Assembly: GCF_000020365.1 (NCBI RefSeq)
Contig: NC_012108.1
Location: 4,782,001 to 4,846,000, forward strand
Source: Desulforapulum autotrophicum HRM2
GTDB taxonomy: Bacteria; Desulfobacterota; Desulfobacteria; Desulfobacterales; Desulfobacteraceae
Direction of reading: 5' to 3'
Length of the DNA stretch: 64,000 nucleotides
Shown here: positions 1 to 8,285 of the stretch, piece by piece
Layout of the letters: every line of letters starts with the position of its first letter
Numbering within the stretch: position 1 is the stretch's first letter
The notes under the pieces: generated by a model
What the model saw: only the letters and a program-made list of their open reading frames with translations
Told to the model about the DNA's origin: nothing
Database searches by the model: none
Made by a program: the position numbers and the translations under genes

Positions 1-75
1 TTCGCTGAACTGCCGTCAAATCAAAGTCCGATAATTAAGTTAATTATTTTAACCATACGATGGGTTTTATTTTCC

Positions 76-609
76 ATGACTTTTTTGTCCAACTACCACA
101 ATCTGGTAGAAAAAATCGACCATTTCTGCCGGGACATCGAAAATAGATACCCTGAATCCCTTGTCTGCCAAAAAGGATGCAGCAGCTGCTGCCGTCACAT
201 AAGCCTCTTTCCCGTGGAGGCCCTGGCCCTGAACATGGCCCTCACCGCCCTCTCCTGGACAACCCGGAAAAAAATTCAACACCGGGCCGAGACCGCGGGA
301 CCGGACGATGAATGCCCCCTGTTAGAAGATGGTGCATGCCTCATGTACAGTCACCGACCCGTCATATGCAGAACCCACGGCCTGCCAATACTCATAAAAA
401 CCCCACAGGGTTTTCGCATGGACCACTGCCCCTTGAATTTCACAACCGGGGAAAAACCTGAAAGGGCTTTTACCCTGGATCTGGAACAGCTCAACACACT
501 CTTGTCAACCGTAAACGACCTGCTGATAACCGAAGTTTTGGACCCAGGAACCCTGCCCGAACGAATCCTTCTCTCCCAGGCCCTTACCATGGAGTGGCAA
601 TCAGCCTAG
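76..609 (+). CDS. YkgJ-family cysteine-cluster protein
   Basis: A 177-residue soluble protein. The motif CQKGCSSCCR gives cysteines at 31, 35, 38 and 39, followed by C80, C88 and C98 in the segment RPVICRTHG. This CxxxCxxCC plus downstream cysteine layout is typical of the YkgJ (UPF0153) family, which is thought to chelate zinc or an iron-sulfur cluster; the biochemical role is unknown. There is no signal peptide or membrane segment, so it should be cytoplasmic. It stands alone: the next gene is on the opposite strand and converges on it with about 70 bases between. Family call is secure, function is not. Confidence 0.85.
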   Translation: MTFLSNYHNLVEKIDHFCRDIENRYPESLVCQKGCSSCCRHISLFPVEALALNMALTALSWTTRKKIQHRAETAGPDDECPLLEDGACLMYSHRPVICRTHGLPILIKTPQGFRMDHCPLNFTTGEKPERAFTLDLEQLNTLLSTVNDLLITEVLDPGTLPERILLSQALTMEWQSA

Positions 610-682
610 GATGATCCGTTATGGGTGCAGCCATGGATCCAAGGGCAACCCCGGAAAAAAATTCCCGTGGTTACAATCGCAC

Positions 683-1273
683 TCAGGGATTGCGCCAGAC
701 AAGAAGCCCCTCACGTATGGAGAACGGACCCAAAGTGAACCGGTTGGTTTCCGTCTGTTCAAACCACCGGCGTTTAATCTTCACGTTGGGGCTTCGCCCA
801 TCGGTTGAATTAAGCACCTTTACCCGTCCTCCCATGCCGCGCACCGCAACCCGCCGATAGGAGTCAAAACAGTAAACCCATTCGTCATCAACGGCCATGA
901 TCATGATATAATGCTCCTCCCGGGGGGTGAGCAGCATATTGCACAAAACAATCCCACCCTCGTCAAGGCAGGTGACGATTCGGCCATCCTTGTCCAGGGT
1001 GACGGCTTTTTTTTCAAGAAATTCCGTCTGAACCGAAAATTTCTTCATTTTATAGGAACTGAGCCAGTTGCCCAGCATCCGGACCGCATACTTGCTGGTT
1101 CCGCCAACACCAAAACGGGCGTCCCTGCTCACGGTATCCAGACAGTAGAGATAAATGTGCTGGATAACCATGGGGGGAATCTCCTTTCTCTGGTACAGAT
1201 AACTCACCCCATTGATCAAGGCTGTGGGAACACAGTCATATTCAGACACCTGGTAGTGGAAGGGTATATACAT
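683..1273 (-). CDS. Peptidase C39-like (papain-fold) protein
   Basis: About 196 residues. The N-terminus carries YDCVPTAL (Cys14 in the start chosen), later EEHYIMIMAVDDE supplies a His and CFDSY an Asp, matching the Cys-His-Asp order of C39-like papain-fold proteins. These remove leader peptides when fused to ABC exporters, but stand-alone copies like this one have no assigned substrate. No transporter domain, signal peptide or peptide-precursor gene is visible nearby. The ATG at 1273 is preferred because GGAA lies 7 bases upstream; a TTG two codons earlier is possible. Fold call is good, protease activity is inference. Confidence 0.7.
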   Translation of the reverse strand: MYIPFHYQVSEYDCVPTALINGVSYLYQRKEIPPMVIQHIYLYCLDTVSRDARFGVGGTSKYAVRMLGNWLSSYKMKKFSVQTEFLEKKAVTLDKDGRIVTCLDEGGIVLCNMLLTPREEHYIMIMAVDDEWVYCFDSYRRVAVRGMGGRVKVLNSTDGRSPNVKIKRRWFEQTETNRFTLGPFSIREGLLVWRNP

Positions 1274-1391
1274 CAGCAAATTCCATGGATTTATCTTTAT
1301 TTTAAATTACATCTCCTTTTACTGTATTCTGTTCGCCCATGCAAGTTTGAACATTAATGTCCGCGGTTTGCATCCATGGAATAAATGCTGG

Positions 1392-1550
1392 TCAATCGTG
1401 CTTTTCAGGGGGTGTACATTTTCCCTTTGAAGAACACCCCCCACAACCGCCACAGCCACAGGAGCCCTTTTTCCCGCAGGAAGCCACAATGCTTTTAATC
1501 GTATAAAAGATAGCTACAGCAACAATAATTCCAACAATAATTTCATCCAT
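1392..1550 (-). CDS. FeoB-associated Cys-rich membrane peptide
   Basis: A 52-residue peptide starting MDEIIVGIIVAVAIF, a single transmembrane helix, followed by a cysteine/glycine-rich tail (GSCGCGGCGGCSSKGKC). This layout is the FeoB-associated Cys-rich membrane protein family found next to feoB in many bacteria. The ATG at 1550 is preceded by AAGGAG with an 8-base spacer, and the gene begins 16 bases after the feoB stop, so it is the third gene of the feoABx operon. The cysteines may bind iron or a cluster during ferrous iron import; this is inferred from context only. Confidence 0.9.
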   Translation of the reverse strand: MDEIIVGIIVAVAIFYTIKSIVASCGKKGSCGCGGCGGCSSKGKCTPPEKHD

Positions 1551-1566
1551 TTGAACATCTCCTTGT

Positions 1567-3732
1567 TTAAACCAGTATAAAACGTCCCACCTGATAAAAG
1601 AAGGCAGAAATTGCAAATGCCAGACAGGTATTGAAAACAACCGAGAAAACCGCCCATTTCCAGGTGCCGGTTTCCCTTGCAATACAGACCACAGTAACAA
1701 AGCAGGGCGCATAAAAAATAGTGAACAAAATCAAACTGAATGCCGTTAAAGGGGTCCACCCCGGGTCTGACTTAAGCCTTTGTGCAAGGGAAACGGTTTC
1801 TTCAGGATCAACCGCACCCAGGGAATAGGCCGTCCCCAGGGTGGAAATTACCACCTCTTTTGCGGCAAACCCGCCGATTAGTGCGATATTTGTCCGCCAG
1901 TCAAAACCGGCGAACCGGGTAATGCCCTCAAGGGAAGTTCCAATACGGCCGGCAATGGAATTTTTAAGCTCAGCCCGGGCCTGATCCACATCAACCTGAA
2001 GCAATTGCTGCTTGATTGAAGGGGTGCTGAGCAACGTCCCCCCAAGGCCTGCCGTTATTTTTCCCCTCTGGATTTCAAATTCATTGGTCTCGATATCATT
2101 GAGTCCGGGAAAGGTCATCATGGTCCAAAGAACAATGGAAATACCCAAAATAACCGTCCCGGCCTTTTTGATGTATTGCCGGGTTCTTTCCCAGGTATGG
2201 ATAAAAAGTCCCTTTAAGGTAGGTAATCGATAGGGGGGAAGTTCCATGATAAAGGGTGTCGATTCCCCTTTAATAATCGTGGACCGCAGCAGCCGGGCCA
2301 CAAGCAGGGCTCCCATCCAGGAAATCATGGTAATCAGCAACATGACCTGGGCCTGGTTGTCCTCAAAAAAAGCCGCCACCAGCAGGGCAAATACGGGCAT
2401 TTTCGCGCCACAGTTCATAAAGGGAACCGTTAAAAGGGTTGCCAGCCTTTCCTTTGGAGACTTCAGGGTACGGGTTGCCATGACACCGGGAACGGCACAG
2501 CCTCCGGCAATGCCGCCCGAAACAATAAAGGCCATGACCGAACCGCCGTGGAGGCCAAACATTCTAAAGACCCGGTCCAGCATAAACGAGATCCGGGCAA
2601 GGTATCCAGAATCCTCAAGAAAAGAAATTCCAAGAAACATGAACATGATCAGGGGCACAAACCCTAGAACCCCACCGACCCCGTCTATGATCCCCGACAT
2701 AAGTAAAGATTTGAAAAGTCCGCCCGGCAGGGTGTGATCGACCAGACCCGACACCCAGCCAAAAAAAAGATCAAGCCAGCCCCCAGGAATTCCGCTATAG
2801 GTGAAGATGAACTGGTAAAGGCCCAGGAGAACGGCAGCCATGATAAGGGGGCCGAAGAGTCTATGGATTGCAATCCTGTCAATCCTGTCCGAAAGCCTGA
2901 GCCTGTTCTCATCCTGGTGAATCTGGATAATCCCCTGCCTGAGCAATGAATTGACATACCCATAGCGCTGATCGGCAATCACACCCTCTGGATGGGTATC
3001 AAGGGTTGAACGAAGATGTTTTGTTGTTTGCTCAACAACGGCAGCAAGCTTACTGGCAATCTTTTCATCCTGCTTCTGTCCAAGTTCAATGATCTGCTGG
3101 TCATTTTCAAAAAATTTCAATCCGACCCATCTGGCCCTGTAGCGATGGGTCAGGAACCCGCCGGATTCAATAATCTGTTCCATCCCATCCAGGGCTTGAT
3201 CAATATCTGGACCATAGGAGATGTCCAGGGGTTTAACAGGACCGGACGGCTGGGATGCAATGACCTTCATGAGTTCCTGCTTACCCTTGCCCGTTCGGGC
3301 GACGGTGGGAACCACAGGAATGTTAAGCAACTGAGAAAGCTTTTCCGTATCGATTTTTACCCCTCTTTTTTTTGCAACATCCATCATATTCAGGGCAATA
3401 CAGACAGGAAGCCCCATCTCCATAAACTGCACGGTGAGATAGAGGTTCCTTTCAAGGTTGGAGGCATCCACAATGTTGACAACCATTTGCGGATTTTCAT
3501 TTACAATATAATCCCTGGCAACAACCTCCTCAAGGGAATAGGCGGTCAAAGAATAAGTCCCTGGAAGATCAATGACTTCAAACCTGCCTGCTTCGGACAG
3601 GCAGGTGCCCTGTTTTTTTTCAACGGTCACGCCCGGATAGTTGCCAACATGCTGCCTGGCACCTGTCAACGCATTAAAAAGGGTTGTTTTTCCCGAATTT
3701 GGATTGCCCGCCAGTACGATTGCCTGTTCCAT
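1567..3732 (-). CDS. feoB: Ferrous iron transport protein B
   Basis: A 721-residue inner-membrane Fe(II) importer. The N-terminal G domain shows GNPNSGKTTLFN (about residues 9-20, G1), DLPGTYSL (G3) and NMMD (G4). The C-terminal half is a polytopic membrane domain with the two Gate regions typical of FeoB, including GGSVMAFIVSGGIAGGCAVPG and FMNCGAKMPVFALL. Length matches the family. It follows feoA with one base between the feoA stop and the feoB start, so the two are translationally linked. A DtxR-type regulator is divergent from the operon, which fits iron control. Confidence 0.97.
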   Translation of the reverse strand: MEQAIVLAGNPNSGKTTLFNALTGARQHVGNYPGVTVEKKQGTCLSEAGRFEVIDLPGTYSLTAYSLEEVVARDYIVNENPQMVVNIVDASNLERNLYLTVQFMEMGLPVCIALNMMDVAKKRGVKIDTEKLSQLLNIPVVPTVARTGKGKQELMKVIASQPSGPVKPLDISYGPDIDQALDGMEQIIESGGFLTHRYRARWVGLKFFENDQQIIELGQKQDEKIASKLAAVVEQTTKHLRSTLDTHPEGVIADQRYGYVNSLLRQGIIQIHQDENRLRLSDRIDRIAIHRLFGPLIMAAVLLGLYQFIFTYSGIPGGWLDLFFGWVSGLVDHTLPGGLFKSLLMSGIIDGVGGVLGFVPLIMFMFLGISFLEDSGYLARISFMLDRVFRMFGLHGGSVMAFIVSGGIAGGCAVPGVMATRTLKSPKERLATLLTVPFMNCGAKMPVFALLVAAFFEDNQAQVMLLITMISWMGALLVARLLRSTIIKGESTPFIMELPPYRLPTLKGLFIHTWERTRQYIKKAGTVILGISIVLWTMMTFPGLNDIETNEFEIQRGKITAGLGGTLLSTPSIKQQLLQVDVDQARAELKNSIAGRIGTSLEGITRFAGFDWRTNIALIGGFAAKEVVISTLGTAYSLGAVDPEETVSLAQRLKSDPGWTPLTAFSLILFTIFYAPCFVTVVCIARETGTWKWAVFSVVFNTCLAFAISAFFYQVGRFILV

Positions 3733-3733
3733 A

Positions 3734-3967
3734 TTATTGCACCTCGACTTCTATGTGATCTGCCTCGTTGTTCCTGAGTGTCAACGTAAATCCCATGATT
3801 TTCAAAGAGACAGGATCGTAGAGGGGGGCCCTTCCCTGGACCTTGATCATTTTTCCCGGTATTAACCCCATGTCCCGAACCCTTCTGCCAAGTTCACCGT
3901 CTGCCGTTACACGGGAGATAACTCCCGTTTGGTTCACCACCATCTGCCTTAGACTAACCGTTCCCAT
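3734..3967 (-). CDS. feoA: Ferrous iron transport protein A
   Basis: A 77-residue SH3-fold protein with the FeoA core GELGRRVRDMGLIPGKMIKV and a C-terminal beta strand VSLKIMGFTLTLRNNEAD. FeoA is a cytoplasmic partner thought to modulate the GTPase of FeoB. The start at 3967 has a strong AAGGAGG site 5-6 bases upstream. It is the first gene of the feoA-feoB-Cys-rich peptide operon and lies 171 bases from the divergent DtxR-type regulator. Confidence 0.96.
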   Translation of the reverse strand: MGTVSLRQMVVNQTGVISRVTADGELGRRVRDMGLIPGKMIKVQGRAPLYDPVSLKIMGFTLTLRNNEADHIEVEVQ

Positions 3968-4138
3968 ACTTCCTCCTTGTATTCTAAAAAATGTCCACTG
4001 CCATAAGATTAAAATGTTTTATAAGACTAACTTTATTTCATGTCAACAACAAAGTAAGTCGAGGTTAGACAACAAGTGTTTGACTTATTAAATAGGCAAT
4101 TATAAACTTATTTTTTTAAACACCGCGGAGGCAGCAAC
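3968..4138. promoter_or_regulatory. Divergent feo / DtxR-regulator control region
   Basis: This 171-base AT-rich gap separates feoA (minus) from the DtxR-type regulator gene (plus) and must hold both promoters. It contains GACTAACTTT and AAAGTAAGTC, a 9/10 inverted repeat around a 16-base spacer (about 4025-4060), then a weaker imperfect repeat GTTAGACA / TGTTTGAC. A further TTAGACTAAC lies just inside feoA. These GTTAG/CTAAC half-sites resemble, loosely, the TTAGGTTAG half of DtxR/IdeR operators. Operator identity is inference; the inverted repeats are visible. Confidence 0.4.
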
Positions 4139-4555
4139 ATGATAAAAAAACCCGGGCTTTCAGAAAGCCTTGAGGATTACCTTGAGACCATTCTTGCACT
4201 GCAGCGGGCAAACACAGTGGCAAGGTCCAAGGATATCGCCCAACGGCTCAACATTAAGCGTGGCTCTGTTACAGGGACATTGAAAAAACTTGCCAATAGC
4301 GATCTTGTCAACTATGAGCCCTATGGCTACGTTACCCTCACCCCTGAAGGAAAAAAACGAGCCCTGGAAATAGAGCGACGCCATGTTTTTTTAAAGGATT
4401 TTTTATACAGGATATTGAACGTTGATGCTGAAACGGCAGACCGCACGGCCTGCCGGATGGAACACGCCATGGACAAGCAGGTGTTTGACAAATTCAAAGC
4501 CTTTGTCAAGAAAATTGATACCTGCCCCCACAGTGACCTGCACCATGATACCTGA
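4139..4555 (+). CDS. DtxR/MntR-family metal-dependent repressor
   Basis: 138 residues: an N-terminal winged helix (SEDYLETILALQ-type helix, then RSKDIAQRLNIKRGSVTGTL as the recognition region) and a dimerisation/metal-binding helix region. Candidate metal ligands are D13 and E16 (as MntR D8/E11), the His in ERRHVFL, and C-x-x-E-H in ACRMEHAM. The last trio resembles iron-sensing DtxR/IdeR (Cys-Glu-His), whereas D13 is as in MntR, so the metal cannot be read off. There is no C-terminal SH3 domain. Divergence from feoAB suggests control of ferrous iron uptake. Its end overlaps the next gene by 11 bases. Confidence 0.9.
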   Translation: MIKKPGLSESLEDYLETILALQRANTVARSKDIAQRLNIKRGSVTGTLKKLANSDLVNYEPYGYVTLTPEGKKRALEIERRHVFLKDFLYRILNVDAETADRTACRMEHAMDKQVFDKFKAFVKKIDTCPHSDLHHDT

Positions 4556-5192
4556 CAAAACCGGGCAAAGCCCGTTAAAGACCTTGGGTAAAAAACACAA
4601 TCTAACCCTTTTGACCCTGTCGGACTATATTGACAGCGAACTGACCCTTCGGGTGGAAACAGGGCAGTTACCCCCCATAGACCTGATCATCTCCTGCGGG
4701 GATATGGCTCCGGAATACCTATCGTTTTTACGGGAGCGACTGGAACGCCCCCTGTTTTATGTAAAGGGCAACCACGACCTGCGGTATACGGTCTCCAACC
4801 CCATGGGATGTGAAAACATCCACGCCAGGATTATGTCAATGGGTTCTTTGAACATCCTGGGACTGGAAGGCTCCATGTGGTATAATGGCGGGCCCAACCA
4901 GTACACGGACAAAATGATGAAAAAGATCATATTCTGGATGGGGTTCCAGATCTGGCGGAAACGACCGATCCACATGATCGTCACCCATGCTTCCCCCCGT
5001 CACATCCATGACCGGGAAGACCTTTGTCACATGGGGTTTGAAAGCTTTAACCGCCTCATGGAAAAACAGCGGCCCGATTATCTAATCCACGGCCATATCC
5101 ACCGGGCATTTGACAGCTTTAACGCCCGGATGACACAGATCTCTCACACAAAGATCATCAATACCTGCGGGTATACAATTATAGAGGTTTAA
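4545..5192 (+). CDS. Calcineurin-type metallophosphoesterase
   Basis: 215 residues. Metal-binding motifs are visible: SCGDMAPEYL (the usual GD motif), VKGNHDLRY (GNHD), VTHASP and IHGHIHRAF (GHxH). These define the calcineurin-like phosphoesterase fold; the substrate is unknown. The first motif of the family, DxHG/DTH near the N-terminus, is replaced by TLSDYIDSEL, so metal ligation may differ. The start ATG lies inside the end of the DtxR-type gene (11-base overlap), and the next gene starts 2 bases after the stop, so the three genes form one operon. Confidence 0.85.
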   Translation: MIPDKTGQSPLKTLGKKHNLTLLTLSDYIDSELTLRVETGQLPPIDLIISCGDMAPEYLSFLRERLERPLFYVKGNHDLRYTVSNPMGCENIHARIMSMGSLNILGLEGSMWYNGGPNQYTDKMMKKIIFWMGFQIWRKRPIHMIVTHASPRHIHDREDLCHMGFESFNRLMEKQRPDYLIHGHIHRAFDSFNARMTQISHTKIINTCGYTIIEV

Positions 5193-5194
5193 CC

Positions 5195-6283
5195 ATGATA
5201 GATTTTTTCAAACGCCTGCTGGGCACCCGGTTGATAAATCAAGGAGGTGACCATGTCAGCTCTTTCAACGAACAACAGGCCCAGGAAGAAGATGTGGAGT
5301 TCATTGACCACGGCATTCGGACCATAGCCCTTGAGAACATCATCGGCAGCGTGGGGAAATACCATGATTTTGACTCCAGATTCCGACCCAAGCGACATGT
5401 GTCCGGCAAACGATTTAAGGAAATCAAGCGGACCATGCGTGAAGGCGGTGCATTACCGCCCATAACCCTTTACCAGATCCGTAATGAGTACTATGTGGTC
5501 GACGGAAATCACCGGGTGGCGTCGGCCAAAGAACTTGGCTGGACAGATATCCAGGCCAAGGTAGTGGAACTTTTGTCGGGCAAGAACACCATGGAAAACC
5601 TGCTATACATCGAGCGAAAAAATTTCTATAAGGCAACCGGCCTGATCGGTAAGATAGACCTGACCGAGGTGGGAAAATACAAGTTCCTCAAAAAGCAGAT
5701 CCAGAAACACCAGGTATACCTGGCAGGCGTTTCAGGCAGGGACTGCGACCTGAAAAAGGCGGCCAAGGACTGGTACAACACCATTTTCACACCCATGACC
5801 GCCATCATCGCAAGCGGTGGTCTGAACAAGTATTTTCCGAAACGAACCATTTCAGACCTTTACGCCTATATTTCATTCAACCGATGGGACCGCAGCGCCA
5901 ATTGCAGGTATGGCATCGGCATTGATCAACTCATCCCCAAAAACATGGAGGCGTTTCGCAAACAGATGCTTGAGAAAAAAACGCCTGACTACCCGGAAAT
6001 GAAACGCAATGTTACAGCCTTTGTCTTGATCAATATTGACACCACAACCCAAAGTCAGGTGGCCGAAAAACTATTTGTCCTGGACGGCATACAGGAGGTT
6101 CATTCGGTCCACGGCATCTACGACATACTGGTGAAGATGGTTTTAAAACGCGATTTCCTGACCTCGGATGCCGAAACAATTGCAGAATATGTGGATCGGA
6201 ACATCCGGCGGATTGAAGGGATCAACAGAACCCACACCATTATCCCGGGCATGTCCAAGGTCAAGGATGTTTTCACGCCTTAA
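5195..6283 (+). CDS. ParB-like nuclease-domain / Lrp-AsnC ligand-domain fusion
   Basis: 362 residues with an unusual domain order. Residues about 35-130 form a ParB/Srx-like domain: LPPITLYQIRNEYYVVDGNH followed by RVASAKELGW. The middle (about 150-255) is a helical region without a family I recognise. Residues about 270-355 match the Lrp/AsnC effector-binding (RAM) domain: TAFVLINIDTTTQSQVAEKL, then a strand pair around VHSVHGIYDILVKM. There is no HTH of the Lrp type. Third gene of the DtxR-metallophosphoesterase operon (start 2 bases after the previous stop). A perfect Shine-Dalgarno-like AAGGAGGTGA at 5241-5250 lies inside the gene before an out-of-frame ATG (5253). Confidence 0.8.
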   Translation: MIDFFKRLLGTRLINQGGDHVSSFNEQQAQEEDVEFIDHGIRTIALENIIGSVGKYHDFDSRFRPKRHVSGKRFKEIKRTMREGGALPPITLYQIRNEYYVVDGNHRVASAKELGWTDIQAKVVELLSGKNTMENLLYIERKNFYKATGLIGKIDLTEVGKYKFLKKQIQKHQVYLAGVSGRDCDLKKAAKDWYNTIFTPMTAIIASGGLNKYFPKRTISDLYAYISFNRWDRSANCRYGIGIDQLIPKNMEAFRKQMLEKKTPDYPEMKRNVTAFVLINIDTTTQSQVAEKLFVLDGIQEVHSVHGIYDILVKMVLKRDFLTSDAETIAEYVDRNIRRIEGINRTHTIIPGMSKVKDVFTP

Positions 6284-6334
6284 CCTGGATGGACCCTTAT
6301 TTTGCACTTCCCAATCACCCCGTATTATGATTTA

Positions 6335-6480
6335 CTCAACTGTCGGGATTGGCTGTTTACATGGGGGTACGCTTGCATTATTGCACTTTTGTTCGGCTTA
6401 GAACGGGGGGCAAGATATTGTCAAAAGCATAATAACACAAGCATGACCCCGATCATCGAAATTGAAGTCCAAAAGTTGAA
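6335..6480 (+). repeat. MITE-like element, copy A
   Basis: About 146 bp. The left end is CTCAACTGTCGGG, the right end CCAAAAGTTGA, an imperfect terminal inverted repeat. It is flanked on both sides by ATGATTTA (6327-6334 and 6480-6487), a target-site duplication. The interior GCTTGCATTATTGCACTTTT and CATGACCCCGATCATC are shared with copies at 20.6, 23.0 and 57.8 kb. It fills the gap between the ParB/Lrp-type gene and the 2-oxoacid oxidoreductase cluster. It contains no gene; a short open frame conserved between copies is explained by the nucleotide identity. Confidence 0.85.
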
Positions 6481-6512
6481 TGATTTAAAATAGAATTTTA
6501 AATGGCGGTGTA

Positions 6513-8285
6513 ATGCCGTTTTATCAACCCCCAGCAGGAGAAAAGGTATTGAACCCAACAGACATCAATGATCCTGAATATTTTCACCAAGTGATTGACT
6601 GCCAATTTGCCTGTCCTGCCCACACCCCGGTGCCGGAATATATCAGACTGATTGCGGAAAAAAGATACACCGACGCCTACATGATCAACTGGGAGTCAAA
6701 TGTTTTTCCCGGAATCTTGGGCAGGGTGTGTGACAGGCCCTGCGAACCTGCCTGCCGTCGGATGCGGGTGGAAAAAAATGCAGTGGCCATCTGCCGCTTG
6801 AAAAGGGTATGCGCCGACAACAGAGACGAAATCACCCAGCGGCTGCCCAAGGTCCCCACCCGGAAAAACGGCAAAAAAATAGCCCTGATCGGCGGTGGAC
6901 CGGCCTCACTTACCGTGGCCCGGGATCTTTTACCCCTGGGATATTCCATCGACCTCTATGACGACCAGACCGCGGCAGGCGGGTTCATCAGAAGTCAGGT
7001 TCCCTCATTCCGATTACCCAAAAAAGTGTTGGATGAAGAGGTCAACTACATCCTGGGCATGGGAGTAACCACCCATTTTAATACCTATGTATCGAGCATG
7101 GCATCATTCCTGAAAAAAGCCTATGATGCCTTCTTCATCGGCACGGGTGCGCCAAGGGGAAGGGATCTGGATCTGCCGGGTAGAAAGGAGGGAGATGCCT
7201 TCATCCACATCGGCATTCAATGGCTTGCAGGTGTTCAGTATGGTCACCGAACAAAGACCGGCCACACCACCCTTGTCATTGGCGGTGGCAATACGGCCAT
7301 GGACTGCTGCAGAACGGCCCGCAGGATGGGCGGGGAAGATGTCAAGGTGGTTATTCGCGGCAGTCGTGAAAAAATGAAGGCCTCTGCCTGGGAGATAGAA
7401 GACGCTGTGAGTGAAGACATCCCCATTTTAGAACACCTGTCGCCCCTGGATTTTGTGGTGGAAAACGGCCGGTTGACGGGAATGAACTTCCAGGACCTCG
7501 CCAAGGAATCGGCACCGGTTTTCGTCCCCTGCGATGAAGTACTGCTTGCCGTGGGCCAGGAAAATGCCTTTCCCTGGATCGAACCCGAGGTGGGGCTGAT
7601 CTTTGACAGTCGAGGGCGTCCCCAGGTGGACAAGACCACCTTTCAGTCCAACATGGAACAAATCTTTTTTGGTGGTGATGCAGCGTTTGGACCCAAAAAC
7701 GTCATCACGGCCGTGGCCCATGGACATGAAGCCGCCATATCCATTGATCTCTTCTGCCGGGGGAAAGATCCCAGGGACCGCCCCCCTGTCAAAACCACCC
7801 TTGACGGCCAGAAAATGGGCTTCAAAGACTGGATCTACAACAGTGCCATCTCCGACGACCAGCGCCAGATAGTTCCCATGGTACCAACCGTTAAATCCAT
7901 CAAGGACCGCCTCATGGAGGTGGAGCTTGGTTTTGACCAGAAAGTCGGCCAAAAAGAGGCCCTGCGTTGTCTCAACTGCGACGTTCAAACAGTCTTTACC
8001 GCTGCTGAATGCATCGAGTGCGACGCCTGTGTGGATGTCTGTCCCACCACCTGCATCAACTTTTTGAAAAACCAGGACGAGGCAAGTCTGCGTAAGGCCC
8101 TTTCCATCCCAGCAGACAATCTCTCCCAGCAGTTGTATGTGTCTGCCCCGCTTCCCACGGGGAGGGTCATGGTCAAGGACGAGAATGTCTGCCTCCATTG
8201 CGGACTCTGCGCAGAAAGATGCCCGACAACGGCATGGGATATGCTCAAATTCAGGTACGACGGTGCCAGGGCAGGTGAAAAATGA
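6513..8285 (+). CDS. GltD-like FAD/NAD(P) oxidoreductase with C-terminal ferredoxin domain
   Basis: 590 residues. The N-terminus resembles the cluster-binding domain of glutamate synthase small subunit (CQFACPAHTPVPEY and RVCDRPCEPACRR). Two dinucleotide folds follow: ALIGGGPASLTVARDL for FAD and LVIGGGNTAMDCCRTARRMG for NAD(P)H, plus FFGGDAAFGPKNVITAVAHG. The C-terminus has two 4Fe-4S motifs, CIECDACVDVCP and CLHCGLCAERCP. It overlaps the next gene by 4 bases (ATGA) and so is likely the electron-transfer subunit of the downstream oxidoreductase, passing ferredoxin-type electrons to or from NAD(P). A TTG at about 6549 with AGGAG upstream is an alternative start. Domain calls firm, physiological direction inferred. 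Confidence 0.88.
   Translation: MPFYQPPAGEKVLNPTDINDPEYFHQVIDCQFACPAHTPVPEYIRLIAEKRYTDAYMINWESNVFPGILGRVCDRPCEPACRRMRVEKNAVAICRLKRVCADNRDEITQRLPKVPTRKNGKKIALIGGGPASLTVARDLLPLGYSIDLYDDQTAAGGFIRSQVPSFRLPKKVLDEEVNYILGMGVTTHFNTYVSSMASFLKKAYDAFFIGTGAPRGRDLDLPGRKEGDAFIHIGIQWLAGVQYGHRTKTGHTTLVIGGGNTAMDCCRTARRMGGEDVKVVIRGSREKMKASAWEIEDAVSEDIPILEHLSPLDFVVENGRLTGMNFQDLAKESAPVFVPCDEVLLAVGQENAFPWIEPEVGLIFDSRGRPQVDKTTFQSNMEQIFFGGDAAFGPKNVITAVAHGHEAAISIDLFCRGKDPRDRPPVKTTLDGQKMGFKDWIYNSAISDDQRQIVPMVPTVKSIKDRLMEVELGFDQKVGQKEALRCLNCDVQTVFTAAECIECDACVDVCPTTCINFLKNQDEASLRKALSIPADNLSQQLYVSAPLPTGRVMVKDENVCLHCGLCAERCPTTAWDMLKFRYDGARAGEK

Noticed and set aside
6302-6493. A 63-codon gene conserved in three places
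   Set aside because: The same short frame recurs in MITE copies A, B and C because their nucleotides are alike; it has no ribosome site and is broken in copy D.
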